From assembly GCA_964627045.1 (NCBI GenBank), contig CAZVIK010000012.1, positions 1-37,985 on the forward strand: a stretch of 37,985 bases of DNA, in the 5' to 3' direction. The notes beneath the pieces were generated by a model. The model was not told where the DNA came from, made no database searches, and saw only the letters and a program-made list of their open reading frames with translations. The translations under genes and the position numbers were made by a program. Numbering within the stretch: position 1 is the stretch's first letter; every line of letters begins with the position of its first letter. Source of the DNA: CAZVIK01 sp964627045 (GTDB lineage Bacteria > Acidobacteriota > Terriglobia > Bryobacterales > Bryobacteraceae). Shown one piece after another: positions 35,666 through 37,985 of the stretch.

Positions 35666-36856
35666 CTACTTCGCCCGGAAAAGACCCGGAAGGATCTTGG
35701 CGTGCAGCAGGTGCCGCCAGGTTCCCCAGTCGTGGGCGCCATCCCCGCCCACATAGTATTCATGCTTGATGTTGTGCTTGGTCAGCGCGTTGTGCAGCGC
35801 CTCGGTGCGGTTGCCGGGCGTGGCCTCATGCGTTCCCTGGCCGACGAAGAGATAATCGACCTTCTTGTTCACGTCGGGATCGTTGAGGAACTTGGCGCTG
35901 GACTTTTCGGAGTCCACGTCCCCGGCGCTCTGCACAGCGAAGGAGGCGAACAGGTCGAGCGACTCGAAGCCCACAAACTGCGTGTGCCGGCCGCCCATCG
36001 ACAGGCCGGACAGGGCGCGGCCCCTGCGGTCGGCTTGCGTGCTATACAGCTTGTCCACCAGCGGGATGACGTGCTTGCGCAGTTCGGCCTCGAACAGCTT
36101 GAAGGTTAGCTCCGTGTGATTCGGGTGGCTGCGATGGATCATCTGGTTGTTGGGCATGGCGATGATCATCGGAACCGCCTTCCCCTCGGCCAGCAGATTG
36201 TCCATGATGAAATTGGCGCGGCCTTCGGTCATCCAGGTGGAAGCCAGTTCGCCGCTGCCGCCGACCAGGTAGAGGACCGGGTACTTCTTCGACGGAGTGT
36301 AGCCCGGGGGCGTGTAGACCCACATTTCGCGCTCGCCGTTGGTGACATCGGAGCGGTAGATATGGCGGGTGATCGCGCCGTGCGGAACGTTCTTGGCGTC
36401 GTAGTATTCTGGACCGCTGCCGTGAACGATGAGGATGCTGTAGCCGGGCTGATCGGAATACCCGACATAGGTGTTGTTCGGGTCGACCACCGCAACGCCG
36501 TCGATGGTGATCTTGTAGTTGTACATCCCCGGCTTGATCGGCCCCACGGTCAGGGTCCAGAGACCCTCCGGGCTCTTCTGGAAGGCGACGGGTTTGGTCC
36601 CTTTGCCGAGCGCGAGCAACATGGGGCCGCCGGAAAGCAGCACCTCCTGCGCCGCCGGGGCCTTGAGCCGGAAGGTGACCGTGCCGTCGTCCTTCACGTC
36701 GGGCGAGATTACGTTGGCGCCATAGGGGGTCAGGTTTTCGGTGTTCTTCTGCGGATTCCAGTCCAGGTTCACCTGGGCTTGCTGCGCCAGGCACAGCGTC
36801 GCAGCCGTCAACATCGCCACGGCCGCCCAGACGGCCGTCGAGTATCTGCTTTTCAT
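35666..36856 (-). CDS. Secreted CE1-like esterase with N-terminal CBM48/E-set domain
   Basis: This is a 396-residue exported alpha/beta hydrolase. ATG 36856 is preceded by GGAG on the minus strand and opens a signal peptide (AVWAAVAMLTAATLCLA). The N-terminal domain (about 45-145, DGTVTFRLKAPAAQEVLLSG and GMYNYKITIDGVAVVDPNN) is an early-set/CBM48-like beta-sandwich common in front of Fes/CE1 esterases. The hydrolase part has the nucleophile S286 in SGLSMGGRHT and a histidine H375 in DGAHDWGTWRH. Homologues of this layout act as acetylxylan or feruloyl esterases on plant cell-wall sugars, so a hemicellulose role is likely but unproven. Its terminator lies downstream. Confidence 0.88.
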   Translation of the reverse strand: MKSRYSTAVWAAVAMLTAATLCLAQQAQVNLDWNPQKNTENLTPYGANVISPDVKDDGTVTFRLKAPAAQEVLLSGGPMLLALGKGTKPVAFQKSPEGLWTLTVGPIKPGMYNYKITIDGVAVVDPNNTYVGYSDQPGYSILIVHGSGPEYYDAKNVPHGAITRHIYRSDVTNGEREMWVYTPPGYTPSKKYPVLYLVGGSGELASTWMTEGRANFIMDNLLAEGKAVPMIIAMPNNQMIHRSHPNHTELTFKLFEAELRKHVIPLVDKLYSTQADRRGRALSGLSMGGRHTQFVGFESLDLFASFAVQSAGDVDSEKSSAKFLNDPDVNKKVDYLFVGQGTHEATPGNRTEALHNALTKHNIKHEYYVGGDGAHDWGTWRHLLHAKILPGLFRAK

Positions 36857-36885
36857 TTCATGCTCCAATCCCCGCAGCCGCCCGG

Positions 36886-37719
36886 CTACGGAAGTTCCTT
36901 GATGGCGATCGCGCGCCAGCGCCAGAAGCCGCCGTCCAACCAGCGGTTTCCGCCGTGCATCTGTATCGCGATCGGCCCTTCGGTAATGCCGCCTTTGGCG
37001 TGATTGGCGGTGTCCTGGAAGTCGGTGATCTTTTCGTCGTTGATCCACACCTGGATGTGCGGGGCCTCGCCTTCCATCCGGATGCGCACGGAATTCCAGT
37101 CCTCACGCTTCCAAACCTTCTGCCAGGCCTGGTTGCGAGCCTGCATCTCGGCCATCATCTTTTTGCGCTCTTCCTCGGACATCTGGGCGCGGGGCGCCCC
37201 TCCGCCGCGCTGCGCTCCGACTCCCGTGAGACGCTCTCCGATGACGCCGCCCATGTTGCCGCCGGGCAAGTAGTCCAGCATCACCTGGTAGGCCGAGCCG
37301 TCTTCGGCCGAACGCAGGAACACGCCGCCGACGCAGCCCCAATCCGGCTTGATCTCCATGTAGAGCTCGAAGTTCGTGTACTTTTTATCGGTGAGGAGAA
37401 TGCCGCCGAATCCCTTGGGGTTCTGCGTACCCACCAGCACGCCGTTGGTGACGAAGAACATCGGCGTGGTGCCGTGGAAACTGGTACGGCTGGGATGCCA
37501 TCCGTCCAGGTTGATCCGGTTGAAGATCGGATCGAACCCGCCGGTGTAGATCATCCCGCCGTAGGCTGGAAACAGGTCGTTGCTGAGCACCCCGGCGTTG
37601 GGGCCGCCCGGATTTTGCGCGGGCTTGGCCGCCGCGGCGGCCGGAGGAGCCTGCTGGGCAAAAACGGTGGCGGCCAACAGGACCGCCACCACCAGTACAA
37701 ACACGTGTCGCTTTTTCAT
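36886..37719 (-). CDS. DUF1080 (3-keto-disaccharide hydrolase-like) secreted protein
   Basis: This is a 277-residue exported protein with signal peptide MKKRHVFVLVVAVLLAATVF. The DUF1080 beta-jellyroll pattern is clear: LDGWHPSRTSFHG, FGGILLTDKKYTNFELYMEI, PDWGCVGGVFLRSAEDGSAY, VWKREDWNSVRIRMEG and HIQVWINDEKITDFQDT, with GPIAIQMHGGNRW at the end. The domain occurs in 3-keto-glycoside hydrolases and related lectin-like proteins. A charged helix-like insert (about 175-195, MSEEERKKMMAEMQARNQAW) interrupts the fold. It starts 30 bases downstream of the oxidoreductase stop and probably shares its transcript. Confidence 0.85.
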   Translation of the reverse strand: MKKRHVFVLVVAVLLAATVFAQQAPPAAAAAKPAQNPGGPNAGVLSNDLFPAYGGMIYTGGFDPIFNRINLDGWHPSRTSFHGTTPMFFVTNGVLVGTQNPKGFGGILLTDKKYTNFELYMEIKPDWGCVGGVFLRSAEDGSAYQVMLDYLPGGNMGGVIGERLTGVGAQRGGGAPRAQMSEEERKKMMAEMQARNQAWQKVWKREDWNSVRIRMEGEAPHIQVWINDEKITDFQDTANHAKGGITEGPIAIQMHGGNRWLDGGFWRWRAIAIKELP

Positions 37720-37749
37720 TCTTGAATTCCCAATCTCCGTGGCCGGAGT

Positions 37750-37985
37750 CTAGGTAGCCTTCGCCGTCTTCCCGTCCCAGGTGAACATCTTCTGTTGGCG
37801 CACCGACAGGCACGCGATCAAAGTCGGCAGCGTCGAGTTGAAGCCCGTGTCCATGTCGCAGTTGGTCGCCTTGCTTCGCGACTTGACGCAATCCAGGAAG
37901 TTCCTGGCATGGCGCACCGTGGCCGAACCGAACTTCGAGTCCGGATTCTCGGAGGCGCCATCCGGGTCCATCTCCCGCTCGGCCG
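37750..37985 (-). CDS. GFO/IDH/MocA-type oxidoreductase, C-terminal end (partial)
   Basis: Only the last 78 codons are inside the window; the gene continues beyond the right edge. The tail reads VRHARNFLDCVKSRSKATN, then CDMDTGFNSTLPTLIACLSV and KMFTWDGKTAKAT. The pattern HxxNFLDCVKSR followed by a stretch with conserved hydrophobic helix and a final FxWDGK is typical of the C-terminal domain of GFO/IDH/MocA sugar dehydrogenases in Planctomycetota, Verrucomicrobiota and Acidobacteriota. These often pair with DUF1080 proteins in the oxidation and hydrolysis of 3-keto-sugars, as here. Only the C-terminal half is seen, so the NAD(P) domain cannot be verified. Confidence 0.8.
   Translation of the reverse strand, partial: AEREMDPDGASENPDSKFGSATVRHARNFLDCVKSRSKATNCDMDTGFNSTLPTLIACLSVRQQKMFTWDGKTAKAT

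Overview
This 38 kb window is high-GC DNA that most resembles an Acidobacteriota genome of the Bryobacter/Solibacter type. The signs are an Oar-like TonB-dependent receptor with an N-terminal carboxypeptidase-regulatory domain, a PEP-CTERM protein, a subtilase ending in the Solibacter-type C-terminal domain (TIGR03437-like), an alternative complex III (ACIII) plus caa3-type oxidase cluster, and a GH3/esterase/DUF1080/GFO-IDH sugar locus. This assignment is inferred from gene content; there is no rRNA, tRNA, CRISPR array or insertion sequence in the window.

Layout. 1-718 (-): 5' part of a TonB receptor running off the left edge, with sequence that looks corrupted in the outermost ~75 bases. 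719-1183: a gene-free stretch with an AT-rich island and inverted repeat. 1184-4722 (-): a two-gene unit, a polytopic membrane/TPR-like protein followed by a beta-propeller lipoprotein carrying one CXXCH haem motif. 4906-7735: a small secreted protein (-), a DUF3303 protein (+), an exported amidohydrolase (+), an AT-rich operator-like region and a PEP-CTERM protein (+). 7873-12247 (+): two paralogous polytopic GT-C-like membrane proteins flanking a membrane-anchored TylF-type methyltransferase. 12239-16290 (-): an operon of an APC permease, folD, coaE and an HtrA-type protease.

16342-29945 (+) is the core of the window: an exported protein-L-isoaspartate methyltransferase, haem O synthase, ACIII subunits ActA-ActF, a small single-span protein, a Sco copper chaperone and a four-subunit caa3 oxidase (CoxB with a fused cytochrome c, an A2-type CoxA, CoxC, CoxD). 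Genes from ctaB to coxD overlap or lie within about 10 bases of each other and very probably form one transcript. Together they make a quinol-to-oxygen branch: ACIII oxidises menaquinol or ubiquinol and passes electrons through haem c to the CuA/haem c of the oxidase; CtaB makes haem O and Sco loads CuA. A large secreted subtilase (29967-33227) follows on the same strand.

33233-37985 (-): a carbohydrate locus with a GH3 lipoprotein, a CE1-like secreted esterase with its own intrinsic terminator, a DUF1080 protein and the end of a GFO/IDH/MocA-type oxidoreductase.

The least explained items are the phased operator-like repeats upstream of the PEP-CTERM gene, the duplicated membrane-protein pair around a compositionally different methyltransferase, and the CXXCH beta-propeller with its membrane partner.
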